64,000 bases of DNA, from positions 19,637 to 83,636 of the forward strand of contig JAGXTA010000057.1 of the NCBI GenBank assembly GCA_018333535.1, written 5' to 3'. Origin of the DNA: Deltaproteobacteria bacterium. GTDB taxonomy: Bacteria; Desulfobacterota; BSN033; UBA1163. The notes under the pieces are model-generated. The model was not told the DNA's origin, made no database searches, and was given only the letters and a program-made list of their open reading frames with translations. Shown in pieces: positions 34,467-43,490 of this stretch (positions are counted from its first letter, which is position 1; every line of letters starts with the position of its first letter). Made by a program: the position numbers and the translations under genes.

Positions 34467-35219
34467 TTGAAAACTCTATTAAGATCATCCTTCATCTTGA
34501 TCGTTGTTCTTCTTTTGATTTCATGCGGGACATCGGCCAAGACGAAGAAAGAGGATAAGGCCCTGGGCGTTGAGGAACACTTTCAATTAGCCTTTAAAGC
34601 CGCAGAGAGGGGAAATCTGGAGGAGGCTGTCTCCGAATATCAACAGGTTCTGAAATTGGACCCCAAGCATTCAAGGGCCCAACTCAACCTCGGAGTGGCT
34701 TATGGAAGACAGGGAAAGTGGGATAAGGAGATTTCCCAATATAAGAAAGCGATTGGCATCGACCCGAATTTTGAAGAGGCCTATTTTCATTTGGGGGTGG
34801 CCTATGGAGAGAAGGGAAATCTGAACGAGGCAACGGTCCAATATCAGAAGGCCCTTAAAATCAACCCGAATTATGTGGAGGCCCATAACAACCTGGGGAA
34901 CATCTATTTCAGAAAGGGAAAGATAAACGACGCCCTCTCATCCTATGCAAAAACGATCGAGATCAAACCGGATTACGCCAGAGGCCATTTCAATATCGGC
35001 AGCCTCCATCGCCAGCAGGGGAGGGCGGAAGAAGCGATGGCGTCTTTTAAAAAAGCACTCGAGATCGATGCGAGGTATGCATGGCCTCACTATCATTTAG
35101 CCTTTATCTATTTTGAGAGAGGAGAATTTAAACTCGCCATCGAACACTGCGACCTGGCCGGAAAGCTGGGAGTCGTTGTCGATCCTAAATTTTTAGAGCG
35201 ACTTAAACCTTACCGTTAA
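34467..35219 (+). CDS. TPR-repeat lipoprotein
   Basis: A 250-residue exported lipoprotein. With the TTG start (GGAGAGG just upstream) the signal KTLLRSSFILIVVLLLISC ends at the lipobox LISC, with the acylated Cys at residue 20. Six TPR units fill about 45-235, with highly regular repeats (ALKINPNYVEAHNNLGNIY, AIGIDPNFEEAYFHLGVAY). It is expected to sit in the outer membrane facing the periplasm and to act as a scaffold. The longer open frame begins inside the divergent MFS gene's start region and is rejected. No partner identified. Confidence 0.83.
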   Translation: MKTLLRSSFILIVVLLLISCGTSAKTKKEDKALGVEEHFQLAFKAAERGNLEEAVSEYQQVLKLDPKHSRAQLNLGVAYGRQGKWDKEISQYKKAIGIDPNFEEAYFHLGVAYGEKGNLNEATVQYQKALKINPNYVEAHNNLGNIYFRKGKINDALSSYAKTIEIKPDYARGHFNIGSLHRQQGRAEEAMASFKKALEIDARYAWPHYHLAFIYFERGEFKLAIEHCDLAGKLGVVVDPKFLERLKPYR

Positions 35220-35291
35220 ACTCCTACTCAAACCCTATACCTTCTTAAAGAAAAGACCACCTTTCATTTTTTCCTTGTGAAAATTTTCTTC

Positions 35292-35320
35292 TTGACAAAA
35301 AAGTTAACCTATGGTTTACT
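35292..35320 (+). promoter_or_regulatory. Sigma70-type promoter for the XRE regulator
   Basis: TTGACA (35292-35297), a 17-base spacer, and TTTACT (35315-35320). Expected transcription start is about 35327, only some 7 bases before the ATG at 35334, so the message is nearly leaderless. Confidence 0.5.
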
Positions 35321-35333
35321 CAGTTCACTTATT

Positions 35334-35888
35334 ATGGATGAACTAAAAATCGGCCGAAAGATCCATCAGATCCGTCTTCAAAATAAACTCACTCTTTTGG
35401 AGGTTGCTCAAAGGACAGGGTTTACTAAAAGTTATCTTTCTATGATTGAACAAGGGAAAAAATCCCCTCCCATTGCCACGCTGAGCAAAATTGCCCGAGG
35501 CTTTGGTGTGGATATCGGGGCCTTTTTTGAACAGAGAAAACCCGAAGATAGTATCATGCTGGTAAAGAAAGGGGAGAGGGAAGTTGTTGTCAGGGATGGG
35601 ACCATCTTTGGATACCGGTACGAGGCCATTGCTCCCACGAAAAAGCGGAAAAAAATGGAACCCTTTATCATTACCCTTCCATCTAAAAGTAAGGAGGGGG
35701 ATCTATTTGATCATGAGGGAGAGGAGCTCTTTTATGTTTTGGAAGGCCAAATCCGTTTCTTTTATGGAGACAAAAAATACTCGTTGAGAGAAGGGGATTG
35801 TATTTACTTCGATTCCAGCATTCCTCATCGGGGGGAAGGAGTGGGGAATAGGCCCGCCAAAGCCTTAGTCGTCATCTATTCGCCATGA
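35334..35888 (+). CDS. XRE-family regulator with cupin domain
   Basis: A 184-residue transcription factor. The helix-turn-helix covers about 1-65 (GRKIHQIRLQNKLTLLEVAQ, TGFTKSYLSMIEQGKKSPP) and a cupin domain about 105-182 (DHEGEELFYVLEGQIRF, LREGDCIYFDSSIPHRGEG) with the His and Glu residues of a small-molecule or metal pocket. The earlier ATG is rejected because it would translate the promoter. It is transcribed in the same direction as the TRAP/mevalonate operon that starts 102 bases later and is the natural candidate to control it, perhaps with mevalonate or an acyl-CoA as ligand. Confidence 0.85.
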   Translation: MDELKIGRKIHQIRLQNKLTLLEVAQRTGFTKSYLSMIEQGKKSPPIATLSKIARGFGVDIGAFFEQRKPEDSIMLVKKGEREVVVRDGTIFGYRYEAIAPTKKRKKMEPFIITLPSKSKEGDLFDHEGEELFYVLEGQIRFFYGDKKYSLREGDCIYFDSSIPHRGEGVGNRPAKALVVIYSP

Positions 35889-35990
35889 TGAAAGGAGGTG
35901 ATATCTTAACAAGGAAAATGGGTAAGAAATGATTCTTTGTTTTATTCAATACATTCCAAATTTAAGTGAGGAGAAAAGGAGGGAAAGCAT

Positions 35991-37028
35991 ATGAAAAACA
36001 AAATATTGCTGTTTTCATCATTGGTTTTATTATTGATTAGCATAGTTCTCACGGTCTCCGTATATGCGTCGCCGGCTACCAAGGTGATCAAGTGGAGGAT
36101 GCAAACCCTATGGGATCCGGGATCACCGGAATCCCGTTTGCAGGAGAGATTTGTGTCTCGTGTCAAAGAACTTACAGGTGGCCGTCTGGAACTCACCTTA
36201 TTTCCGCCCGGGGGACTCGTTCCCACGATGGAAAAATTCGATGCAGTGAGTAAAGGTGTTTTTGAATTGATGAATAGTTATGCTGGGTATTGGATAGGGA
36301 AAGTGCCCGAATTGGCATTTACTGCTTCTGTCCCATGCGGTTTTACAGATGCATGGCAGTATGAAGTTTGGTTCTGGGAAAAGGGGGGAATAAAACTAGA
36401 ACGAGAGACTTGGGGCAAGCACAATATGTATTATATTGCGCCAACCATATACGAACAGGAGCCTATGCATTCAAAAGTTCCGATTCGCTCCTTAGCAGAT
36501 ATAAAAGGAAAAAAGGGACGATTTGTTGGTATGGCAGCACCCGTTATGGCGAAGTTAGGAGTTGGGGTAGTTTCTCTACCGACTGCCGATGTTTTTCCAT
36601 CTCTTGAGAAAGGTGTCATCGATTTTGCTGACCGTGGGGGGTTAGCTGCAAACTGGGCAGTTGGCCTTCAAGATGTTACAAAATATATCCTCCTACCCGG
36701 ATTCCATCAGCCCACGAGTGTGATCTTTTATGCTGCCAATATGGATGCTTGGAAGGCCCTGCCTGAAGATTTAAAAGCTATTTTAGAGGCTGCATGCCGG
36801 GAGGCTTCGGCTATCCTGTTCACTCATATTCACGCTGAGAATATAAAAGCACTTGATAAGTTTAAAAAACATGGAATTGAGGTCATATATCTTTCTGAGG
36901 CTGACGTGACTAAAGCCAGAGAAGTTGCAATAACCGTTTGGGAAGAATATGGTGCCAAAAGCCCGATGGCCAAAAAGGTACTTGAATCCCAAAAGGAATA
37001 CATGAGGCTACTTGGGTTAATCAAATAA
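35991..37028 (+). CDS. dctP: TRAP transporter substrate-binding protein DctP
   Basis: A 345-residue periplasmic receptor for an organic acid. The signal peptide is about 1-26 (LLFSSLVLLLISIVLTVSVYA). DctP features are SRVKELTGGRLELTLFPPGG, SADIKGKKGRFVGMAAPVM (Arg being the usual carboxylate anchor in GRF) and ADVFPSLEKGVIDFADRGG, in part. AGGAGGG precedes ATG. The substrate is inferred from the operon, where HMG-CoA reductase and lyase follow: mevalonate is the best guess. Two hairpins separate this gene from dctQ. Confidence 0.9.
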   Translation: MKNKILLFSSLVLLLISIVLTVSVYASPATKVIKWRMQTLWDPGSPESRLQERFVSRVKELTGGRLELTLFPPGGLVPTMEKFDAVSKGVFELMNSYAGYWIGKVPELAFTASVPCGFTDAWQYEVWFWEKGGIKLERETWGKHNMYYIAPTIYEQEPMHSKVPIRSLADIKGKKGRFVGMAAPVMAKLGVGVVSLPTADVFPSLEKGVIDFADRGGLAANWAVGLQDVTKYILLPGFHQPTSVIFYAANMDAWKALPEDLKAILEAACREASAILFTHIHAENIKALDKFKKHGIEVIYLSEADVTKAREVAITVWEEYGAKSPMAKKVLESQKEYMRLLGLIK

Positions 37029-37030
37029 AC

Positions 37031-37086
37031 CATTTGAGTTGCCAAATGATTTAAAAGGTGGGAGAGCAACTTTTTGTTCTCCCACC
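37031..37086 (+). promoter_or_regulatory. Two intercistronic hairpins with complementary loops
   Basis: Hairpin 1: CATTTG / CAAATG with loop AGTTGC (37031-37048). Hairpin 2: GGTGGGAGA / TCTCCCACC, a perfect 9-bp stem, with a 12-base loop starting GCAACT (37057-37086). The loops AGTTGC and GCAACT are exact complements. No T-run follows, so this looks like an mRNA-stabilising or processing structure rather than a terminator. Confidence 0.6.
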
Positions 37087-37103
37087 ACTTAAACAGGGGA
37101 GAA

Positions 37104-37616
37104 ATGGAAAGAATAAAAACTTTGCTTCGAATTATTGATTTTATCAGCGAATGGATAGGGAAGATGGTTAGTTTCCTTGTCATTGTCATAATTGGTGTAA
37201 CAATATGGGAGGTTGTATTACGATACGTATTCAATGCCCCTACCATATGGGCGTTCGATGCCGCCTATCTTATTTTTGGTGCCTATGGTGTTCTTGGCGG
37301 AGCATATACCCTTTATTTGAGGGGACATGTGAATGTCGACATATTATATGGGCGCCTTTCTTTAAGGAGAAGGGCGATCGTCGATTTAGTAACTTCCATC
37401 TTTTTCTTCCTCTTCTGCGGTTTATTGTTATGGAAAGGTGGAGAGATGGCATGGGATTCCCTGAAGATCATGGAAAGGGGGTCTTCAGCCTGGAACCCCC
37501 CGATCTACCCCATCAAATTAACCATACCGTTAGGGGCTTTTCTATTACTGATTCAGGGGGTAGCGAAATTCATCCGTGACCTTATGATGGCTGCCACCGG
37601 AAAGGAGGTAGCATGA
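37104..37616 (+). CDS. dctQ: TRAP transporter small permease DctQ
   Basis: A 170-residue inner-membrane protein with four helices (about 20-42, 55-75, 93-112, 135-155), the standard DctQ topology. The motifs VIIGVTIWEVVLRYVFNAPTIWAFD and YLRGHVNVDILYGRLSLRRRA (in part) are family hallmarks. GGGGAG just before ATG (MERIKTL) decides the start. It overlaps dctM by four bases. It pairs with DctM to carry substrate delivered by DctP, driven by the sodium gradient. Confidence 0.92.
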   Translation: MERIKTLLRIIDFISEWIGKMVSFLVIVIIGVTIWEVVLRYVFNAPTIWAFDAAYLIFGAYGVLGGAYTLYLRGHVNVDILYGRLSLRRRAIVDLVTSIFFFLFCGLLLWKGGEMAWDSLKIMERGSSAWNPPIYPIKLTIPLGAFLLLIQGVAKFIRDLMMAATGKEVA

Positions 37617-38926
37617 GTATCGAGCTGATCACTGTGCTCATGTTTGGCAGTTTTATCGTTTTGTTATTTTCAGGACTTCCTCTTGCCTTCACCCTTAGCA
37701 GTCTCGGTTTGATCTTCACCTATTTCCTATGGGGTCCTAAGGCTCTCTATTTAGTCACCAGCGCAACCTCGGGTGTGATGTCAGAACATGTCTATGTGGC
37801 CATTCCCCTTTTTATCTTTATGGCCTGCGTGCTACAAGAGTCAGGGGTGGCCGAGGACCTCTACACCGCAATGCACCACTGGGCCGGTCGTTTAAGAGGT
37901 GGTCTGGCCATGGGGACTGTGGCCATCTGCACACTCATGGCTGCCATGACTGGGATAGTTGGTTCAGCCACAACGACGATGGGGATTATTGCCTTGCCTG
38001 CAATGCTGAAGCGCGGATACAGCAAGGATATAGCATTGGGATGTATCGCAGCGGGGGGCACTTTAGGCATTCTTATTCCTCCCAGCGTAATAACCATTGT
38101 CTATGCCCAGGTAGCAGAAGAATCGGTAGGGAAGATGTTCATGGGGAGCGTCCTACCCGGATTGCTTCTTTCTACTCTGTACATCCTTTATATTGGCGTG
38201 AGATGTTTTTTTCAACCAGAGCTTGGTCCACCACTTCCCCAAGAGGATCGTGTGAGCTGGCGTAAAAAAATGGCCAGTCTCAAAGGGTTAATTCTTCCTA
38301 CAATACTTATCATTATGGTCTTAGGGTCAATTTATACTGGAATGGCTACCCCTACAGAGGCTGCAGGTGTAGGGGCGGCAGGTGCTATTTTATGCGCTAT
38401 CGTTCATCGGCGGTTTAATTGGCAAGTTATTCGGAGTGGATGTTATACAACTTTGAGGCTTTCCTCCATGATTGTTTGGATCACCATTGCCGCCAAGATC
38501 TTTGTGTATACCTTCACCGCAATCGGTGGTGTGCAATTGATAAAAGACATGGTGATCGCACTGCCCGTAGATCGGTGGCTCGTCCTCATAGGGATAATGC
38601 TCTCTTCTGTCTTCACAGGGATGTTTCTGGACGAGATCGGGGAAATTCTACTCAGTATCCCTATCTTTCTTCCTATCATCAAGAGTCTGGGTTTTAACAC
38701 AATATGGTTCGGTGTCCTGTATCTCATAAATGCACAAATGGATTATATTACACCACCTTTTGGTTACACTCTCTTTTATCTCAAGGGGGTTGTTCCTGAA
38801 GGCATTACAATGGGAGATGTCTACCGCTCCGTCATTCCCTTTGTTCTCCTTCAGGCGCTGGGGATGGCTTTATGCATGATATTTCCGCAGATAATCCTGT
38901 GGCTTCCAAGTATCATGGTAAAATAA
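37613..38926 (+). CDS. dctM: TRAP transporter large permease DctM
   Basis: A 437-residue inner-membrane carrier with about twelve helices. DctM motifs include GLPLAFTLSSLGLIF, AVAIPLFIFMA-type start (VYVAIPLFIFMACVL), GGTLGILIPPSV, MATPTEAAGVGAAGA and INAQMDYITPPFGYTLFYLKG, in part. The Gly/Pro-rich GILIPPS segment contributes to the sodium and substrate site. Translation is coupled to dctQ, and HMG-CoA reductase follows after 39 bases, placing the transporter in a mevalonate operon. Confidence 0.94.
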   Translation: MSIELITVLMFGSFIVLLFSGLPLAFTLSSLGLIFTYFLWGPKALYLVTSATSGVMSEHVYVAIPLFIFMACVLQESGVAEDLYTAMHHWAGRLRGGLAMGTVAICTLMAAMTGIVGSATTTMGIIALPAMLKRGYSKDIALGCIAAGGTLGILIPPSVITIVYAQVAEESVGKMFMGSVLPGLLLSTLYILYIGVRCFFQPELGPPLPQEDRVSWRKKMASLKGLILPTILIIMVLGSIYTGMATPTEAAGVGAAGAILCAIVHRRFNWQVIRSGCYTTLRLSSMIVWITIAAKIFVYTFTAIGGVQLIKDMVIALPVDRWLVLIGIMLSSVFTGMFLDEIGEILLSIPIFLPIIKSLGFNTIWFGVLYLINAQMDYITPPFGYTLFYLKGVVPEGITMGDVYRSVIPFVLLQALGMALCMIFPQIILWLPSIMVK

Positions 38927-38965
38927 TTCAATGTCATAAATTATTAGTTCAAGGGGGAATTTGAT

Positions 38966-40234
38966 ATGGAGAAGACCAGCCGGATTTCAGGATTTCATAA
39001 AATGGGTTTGGAGGAGAGGCTTAAAATCGTTCAATCTTTCTCCGATTTGAAGGAAGAGGAGCTCAGAACCCTAACCAAAGAAGGAGCCCTCAACTTTGAA
39101 ACGGCTAATCGGATGATTGAGAACGTAATCGGGACAATACAACTTCCTATCGGAATCGCCATGAACTTTCTCATCAATGGGAAGGAGTATCTCATCCCGA
39201 TGGCCATTGAAGAACCTTCGGTCGTTGCAGCTGCCTCCAATGCAGCCCGGTTTGCGAGAAGTGGCGGAGGGTTTTTCGTTACCAATACCGGACCCGTGAT
39301 GATCGCCCAGATCCAGTTGGTTCATCTCTCTGATGCCCATGCCACCCGGATGGCTCTTTTCGAAAGAAAGGAGGAAATCTTGGAATTGGCGAATGCTCAG
39401 GATCCCATGCTTGTGAGCCTGGGAGGGGGAGCAAGAGATGTGGAGATAAGGGTTCTCAATACGCCCCTTGGTGATATGGTGATCATTCACCTAATCGTGG
39501 ATACACGTGATGCCATGGGTGCCAATGCTGTTAATACGATGGCTGAGGCCCTCGCTCCGTTTATTGAGGAATGGACAGGAGGAAGGGTCTATTTGAGGAT
39601 CCTTTCCAATCTTGCAGAAAAGAGGTTGGTGAGGGTTAGGACAAAGATAACGAAAGAGGCTATGGGTGGGGAGGATATCGTCGACGGTATTGTCTATGCG
39701 CAGACCTTTGCCGAGGCCGATCCCTATCGTGCAGCCACCCACAATAAAGGGATCATGAATGGCGTGATCGCTGTTGTGATTGCGACAGGAAATGATACCC
39801 GTGCCATTGAGGCAGGAGCCCACACCTATGCCGCAAGGTCGGGCCAATACGGCCCTTTGACGACCTGGGAGAAAGATGGTGAAGGGAATCTCGTAGGAAC
39901 TCTGGAGCTTCCCATGGCCGTCGGATTAGTCGGTGGTGCGACCAAGGTAAATCCGGTTTCACAAGTGGCAGTCAAAATACTTGGTGTGAAGTCAGCCGTT
40001 GAATTAGGAGAGGTCATCGGGGCCGTGGGCTTGGCTCAAAACCTGGCGGCCTTAAGGGTTCTGGCAACCGAAGGGGTTCAGAGAGGTCATATGTCGCTCC
40101 ATGCCAAAAACATCGCTGTGATGGCAGGAGCCACAGGAGCACTTATTGAGGAAGTGGCGAAAAGACTTGTCGAAGAGAAAAAGGTTAGGGTGGATCGGGC
40201 CAAAGAGATTTTGGAGGAGTTGAAGAAGAAGTAG
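38966..40234 (+). CDS. mvaA: Class II (degradative) HMG-CoA reductase
   Basis: A 422-residue enzyme that interconverts mevalonate + CoA and HMG-CoA using NAD(P). Catalytic residues are present: Glu83 in EEPSVVAAAS, Lys261 in ATHNKGIMNG, Asp277 in GNDTRAIEAG and His379 in GHMSLHAKN, corresponding to the four of the Pseudomonas mevalonii enzyme. ENVIG and DAMGANAVNTM, the substrate and cofactor signatures, are intact. Since bacteria of this group make isoprenoids by the MEP route and HMG-CoA lyase follows directly, the reaction probably runs in the oxidative, catabolic direction. Confidence 0.93.
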   Translation: MEKTSRISGFHKMGLEERLKIVQSFSDLKEEELRTLTKEGALNFETANRMIENVIGTIQLPIGIAMNFLINGKEYLIPMAIEEPSVVAAASNAARFARSGGGFFVTNTGPVMIAQIQLVHLSDAHATRMALFERKEEILELANAQDPMLVSLGGGARDVEIRVLNTPLGDMVIIHLIVDTRDAMGANAVNTMAEALAPFIEEWTGGRVYLRILSNLAEKRLVRVRTKITKEAMGGEDIVDGIVYAQTFAEADPYRAATHNKGIMNGVIAVVIATGNDTRAIEAGAHTYAARSGQYGPLTTWEKDGEGNLVGTLELPMAVGLVGGATKVNPVSQVAVKILGVKSAVELGEVIGAVGLAQNLAALRVLATEGVQRGHMSLHAKNIAVMAGATGALIEEVAKRLVEEKKVRVDRAKEILEELKKK

Positions 40235-40258
40235 GTGTATCAAAGGAGAATGTTTTCG

Positions 40259-41170
40259 ATGGAACTCCCAAAGGCGGTAACAGTCGTTGAGGTAGGACCC
40301 CGTGATGGACTTCAAAACGAAGCCTGTTTTATTCCAACCGAGCAGAAGATCGAGTTAATCGAACGACTCTCTGAAACCGGTCTAAAGCGGATTGAGACCA
40401 CTTCTTTTATCCACCCCAAGGCCATTCCTCAACTACAGGACTCAGAAGAAATTGTAAGAAGAATAGAGCGAAAACCCGGTATTATTTACTCTACCCTGGT
40501 TCCGAATGAGAAGGGCTTAGAAAGAGCCTTAGCTGCGGGAGTTAAAGAGATTGCCCTTTTTGTTTCTGCCTCGGAGAAACACAATCAAAAGAATGTGAAA
40601 ATGTCTATTAGTGAATCCTTGAAAGGATTTCGCAGCATCGCCGAAAAGGCACTCGCCAATGGAATTCGGATGAGAGGATATGTGGTGACCGCATTTGGAT
40701 GTCCTTATGAAGGGAAGATTGCACCTGAGAAGGTCGAGTTCGTCATAAATGAATATCAGGCCATAGGGGTTCACGAGATCGCTTTGGGAGATACGACCGG
40801 AATGGCCAATCCGGTTCAGGTGAGTCGAATGATTGAGCAGGTAAGACCCAGATTGGGCGGAATGAATCTCGCCCTTCATTTTCATGATACTCGAGGTTCG
40901 GCTTTAGCAAATATTTTAGCTGCACTCCAAGAAGAAGTTACGGTCTTCGATGGTTCCATCGGGGGTTTGGGTGGATGCCCTTATGCCCCTGGTGCCTCCG
41001 GCAACATTGCAACGGAGGATTTGGTCAATATGCTGGAGGAGATGGGGATTGAGACAGGGATTGACCTTCTAAAATTGATTGAGTGCGCTAAATATGCCAA
41101 GGAAATCGTCCAGAGGGACCTTCCAAGTCACCTCCTTAGTGCAGGGAAAATCTGCTGGGAAGGCGCGTGA
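40259..41170 (+). CDS. mvaB: Hydroxymethylglutaryl-CoA lyase
   Basis: A 303-residue TIM-barrel lyase that splits HMG-CoA into acetoacetate and acetyl-CoA. Signature segments are VEVGPRDGLQNE (catalytic Arg and metal Asp), ETTSFIHPKAIPQL, FGCPYEG, LHFHDTRGSALAN (metal histidines) and the active-site Cys loop GGLGGCPYAPGASGNIATED, in part. AGGAG ten bases before the ATG at 40259 suggests that start; GTG at 40235, touching the reductase stop, is an alternative. Last gene of the predicted mevalonate uptake and breakdown operon. Confidence 0.94.
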   Translation: MELPKAVTVVEVGPRDGLQNEACFIPTEQKIELIERLSETGLKRIETTSFIHPKAIPQLQDSEEIVRRIERKPGIIYSTLVPNEKGLERALAAGVKEIALFVSASEKHNQKNVKMSISESLKGFRSIAEKALANGIRMRGYVVTAFGCPYEGKIAPEKVEFVINEYQAIGVHEIALGDTTGMANPVQVSRMIEQVRPRLGGMNLALHFHDTRGSALANILAALQEEVTVFDGSIGGLGGCPYAPGASGNIATEDLVNMLEEMGIETGIDLLKLIECAKYAKEIVQRDLPSHLLSAGKICWEGA

Positions 41171-41340
41171 TACCACTTTCATTTCCTGATCATTCTACTA
41201 TCCAAATACTTTTTCGGAATTAAAAAATCCTTTACAAGATTGACACGACCAATTATCATGCAACATTAAGGATTAAAGCGGGCCATTGTTCAAGGTCATT
41301 CTTGACAATTTTGCAAAGAGTGACGGAAAGGGTCAAACGG

Positions 41341-41700
41341 ATGGATACGAGAAAAGCCATTTTCGATTTTCAGTACTCGGAGAAGATGAAGTCCGGACTG
41401 ATCATAGGGACGAACCTCCTCGAGCAGTTGGTCACTCTCAGGGAGGACGAGGAGCACTCTGGAGGCAGAAAGGTTTTGATCTGGTATCTCGAGGCATTGC
41501 TCAGAGAACTCCGGATCGCTCAGAATGTAATCGGCATGGACCATTACGTTGATCTGGAGAGGAAATTAATGGAGATCATCGGAAGGATTCAGATGTCACA
41601 ATTTCAGGAGGCCCGGAGGTCCTTTTCCGAAGGAATCTCCCTTGCCACCACTTCGTGCCAGGCCTCAATGAACTTCCTCATAGAGAAAAAACTGGTTTAG
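41341..41700 (+). CDS. Hypothetical helical protein (119 aa)
   Basis: A 119-residue, probably all-helical cytoplasmic protein (MDTRKAIFDFQYSEKMKSG, EEHSGGRKVLIWYLEALLREL, FQEARRSFSEGISLATTSCQ, in part). It has no signal peptide or membrane segment. I do not recognise a family. The ATG inside the frame is preferred over the upstream TTG, which is part of a TTGACA word; AAAGGG lies nine bases before it. The following secreted-protein gene begins 24 bases after its stop, so the two may be an operon. Confidence 0.55.
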   Translation: MDTRKAIFDFQYSEKMKSGLIIGTNLLEQLVTLREDEEHSGGRKVLIWYLEALLRELRIAQNVIGMDHYVDLERKLMEIIGRIQMSQFQEARRSFSEGISLATTSCQASMNFLIEKKLV

Positions 41701-41724
41701 CCAGCCGTGAAAAGAGGAAAAAGA

Positions 41725-42516
41725 ATGAAAAAAAGATATTTTATCATCTTTTTTGGACTCTTGACCGTGTTTCCCTCGCTCGTCCACTCACAACCCCTCC
41801 CTCCTTTTGATAAACTTTTTGAGAGATGGGGGCCTCGGATTCATCCCAGCGACCTCCGGGTCCTTCAACTTGAAATGTCCCCGGATCCGGTACAGGAAGG
41901 CCAGAGGATTCGATTTGAGGCGACGATCTCCAATCTATCCCACTATTCGACCAGATTGAGCCTTTTCGTGAAAGACAGGGATGAGGTGGTCACCTCGGTT
42001 CAAGATGTCTTGATCAAGCCGGGCCATAACCGGATCATCTTTCCCCATACAGGTTATCGGTTCTCCCGCCACGAACACTGCTTCACGGTGGAGGTCGACA
42101 TCGAATGGACGAAGAGACCGATCGATGTGGTAAGAGAATTTTGCGCCAGACGAACCCATCAGGGGTGGACGTTAACCGACATTCGTGTGGGTCCCCTATT
42201 TGTTGAAGACCTGGAGATGTATCCCGACCCCGCCCGTACGGGCCAGGAGGTTCGCTTCAAAGTGAGATTGAGAAATGACGGCAGTTCTCTTCGTGGAAAC
42301 ATCCGGATTCAGGACCGGGACCAGACCATCGCCTATTTGAATGATGTCCATCTTCCCTATGGTTATGCGGAATACCATTTTCCCTACAGCCGTTACGCCT
42401 TTCAAAGGTTTGACCACTGTTTCACAGTCATCGTCGATGTGGAGCGGACCCCGTATCGGACGGATGCGGCCAGGGAGTTCTGCGCCAAACCAATGGGCTG
42501 GACGCTCAAACCGTAG
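41725..42516 (+). CDS. Secreted protein with two CARDB-like Ig domains
   Basis: A 263-residue exported protein. Signal peptide about 1-22 (FIIFFGLLTVFPSLVHSQP). Two homologous domains of about 105 residues follow: LRVLQLEMSPDPVQEGQRIRF and VEDLEMYPDPARTGQEVRF begin each, and HEHCFTVEVDIEWTKRPIDVVREFCA and FDHCFTVIVDVERTPYRTDAAREFCA end each (in part). Each domain has two cysteines in equivalent places (HCF and EFCA), likely a disulphide, which argues for a periplasmic or surface location. The fold resembles CARDB adhesion domains; the binding partner is unknown. Confidence 0.72.
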   Translation: MKKRYFIIFFGLLTVFPSLVHSQPLPPFDKLFERWGPRIHPSDLRVLQLEMSPDPVQEGQRIRFEATISNLSHYSTRLSLFVKDRDEVVTSVQDVLIKPGHNRIIFPHTGYRFSRHEHCFTVEVDIEWTKRPIDVVREFCARRTHQGWTLTDIRVGPLFVEDLEMYPDPARTGQEVRFKVRLRNDGSSLRGNIRIQDRDQTIAYLNDVHLPYGYAEYHFPYSRYAFQRFDHCFTVIVDVERTPYRTDAAREFCAKPMGWTLKP

Positions 42517-42620
42517 GCCATTGCCGATTGCGGAACGGAGAAAAATATTCTTATCTTTGAACTTTAAAATACTAAATCCGCGTTCCGAAATCCGAAATCA
42601 AATGAAGGAGGTAAAACATA

Positions 42621-43490
42621 GTGGAAAGAACATTGCCAGATTTTGAGTTAAAAGGGCCGAAGCCCCGAACCATTGGAATCCTCATTATCCTTCTCATTAT
42701 TTTCATTTTTTTATGGGGTTCCTTCGCACTCGTCCCTGCAGGCCATAGAGGGGTAGTCCTCTGGTGGGGAAGTGTAGAAAAAAGGGTCATGGGAGAAGGG
42801 CTAAATTTCAAAGTCCCCATTGCGGAAAGGGTGATCAAAGTCGATGTCAGGGTTCAGCCCCATCCATTCAAGGAGATTGATGCTGCTTCAAAGGAATATC
42901 AAATGGTAAAGCTGACCGGGATGATGAACTTCCATATCGATCCGTCCTATGTCAATGATCTCTATCAAAAGGTGGGCCTTGATTTTGCCAACAAGGTCAT
43001 TGATCCAGCTTTCAACGACTTTGTCAAGGAGGTCGTCCCGATCTATCAGATCACCGAGATCCTTCCGAAAAGAGAAGAGGTCCGGAGGAGGGCGATGACA
43101 AAATTAGGGGATAATCTGGCCAGATATCACATCATCGTCGATGACATTTACTTCGCCAACATTCGCTTCTCTCCTGAATATGAGAAGGCAATTGAAGCCA
43201 AACAGGTTGCCCAGCAGCAGGTGGAAACCCAGAGACAGGTATTATTCCAGCGAGAGATCGAAGCTCAGCAAAAGGTTGCCACGGCTAAAGGAGAGGCTGA
43301 ATCCATTCTGGTGGTCGCTCAGGGACAGGCCAAAGCCAATGAAGCCCTTGCCCGCTCGATCAGCGCCATCCTGGTTGAGTATAAAGGCATTGAGAAGTGG
43401 AATGGGGTTTTGCCCCAGGTGTCCGGAGGGGCTGTCCCCTTTATCGACATCGGGAAGATGGGTGGGGCAACACCAGTTGGGAAGAAATAG
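42621..43490 (+). CDS. SPFH/prohibitin-family membrane protein
   Basis: A 289-residue protein anchored by one N-terminal helix (about 18-38, IGILIILLIIFIFLWGSF), followed by an SPFH domain (about 38-215: VPAGHRGVVLWWGSVEKRVMGEGLNF) and an alanine/glutamine-rich coiled coil (about 190-250: EAKQVAQQQVETQRQVLFQ). It is closer to prohibitin than to HflK/HflC. Such proteins form ring scaffolds in the membrane and often regulate proteases. Start is GTG, nine bases after GGAGGT. Its neighbours give no clue to its partner. Confidence 0.88.
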   Translation: MERTLPDFELKGPKPRTIGILIILLIIFIFLWGSFALVPAGHRGVVLWWGSVEKRVMGEGLNFKVPIAERVIKVDVRVQPHPFKEIDAASKEYQMVKLTGMMNFHIDPSYVNDLYQKVGLDFANKVIDPAFNDFVKEVVPIYQITEILPKREEVRRRAMTKLGDNLARYHIIVDDIYFANIRFSPEYEKAIEAKQVAQQQVETQRQVLFQREIEAQQKVATAKGEAESILVVAQGQAKANEALARSISAILVEYKGIEKWNGVLPQVSGGAVPFIDIGKMGGATPVGKK

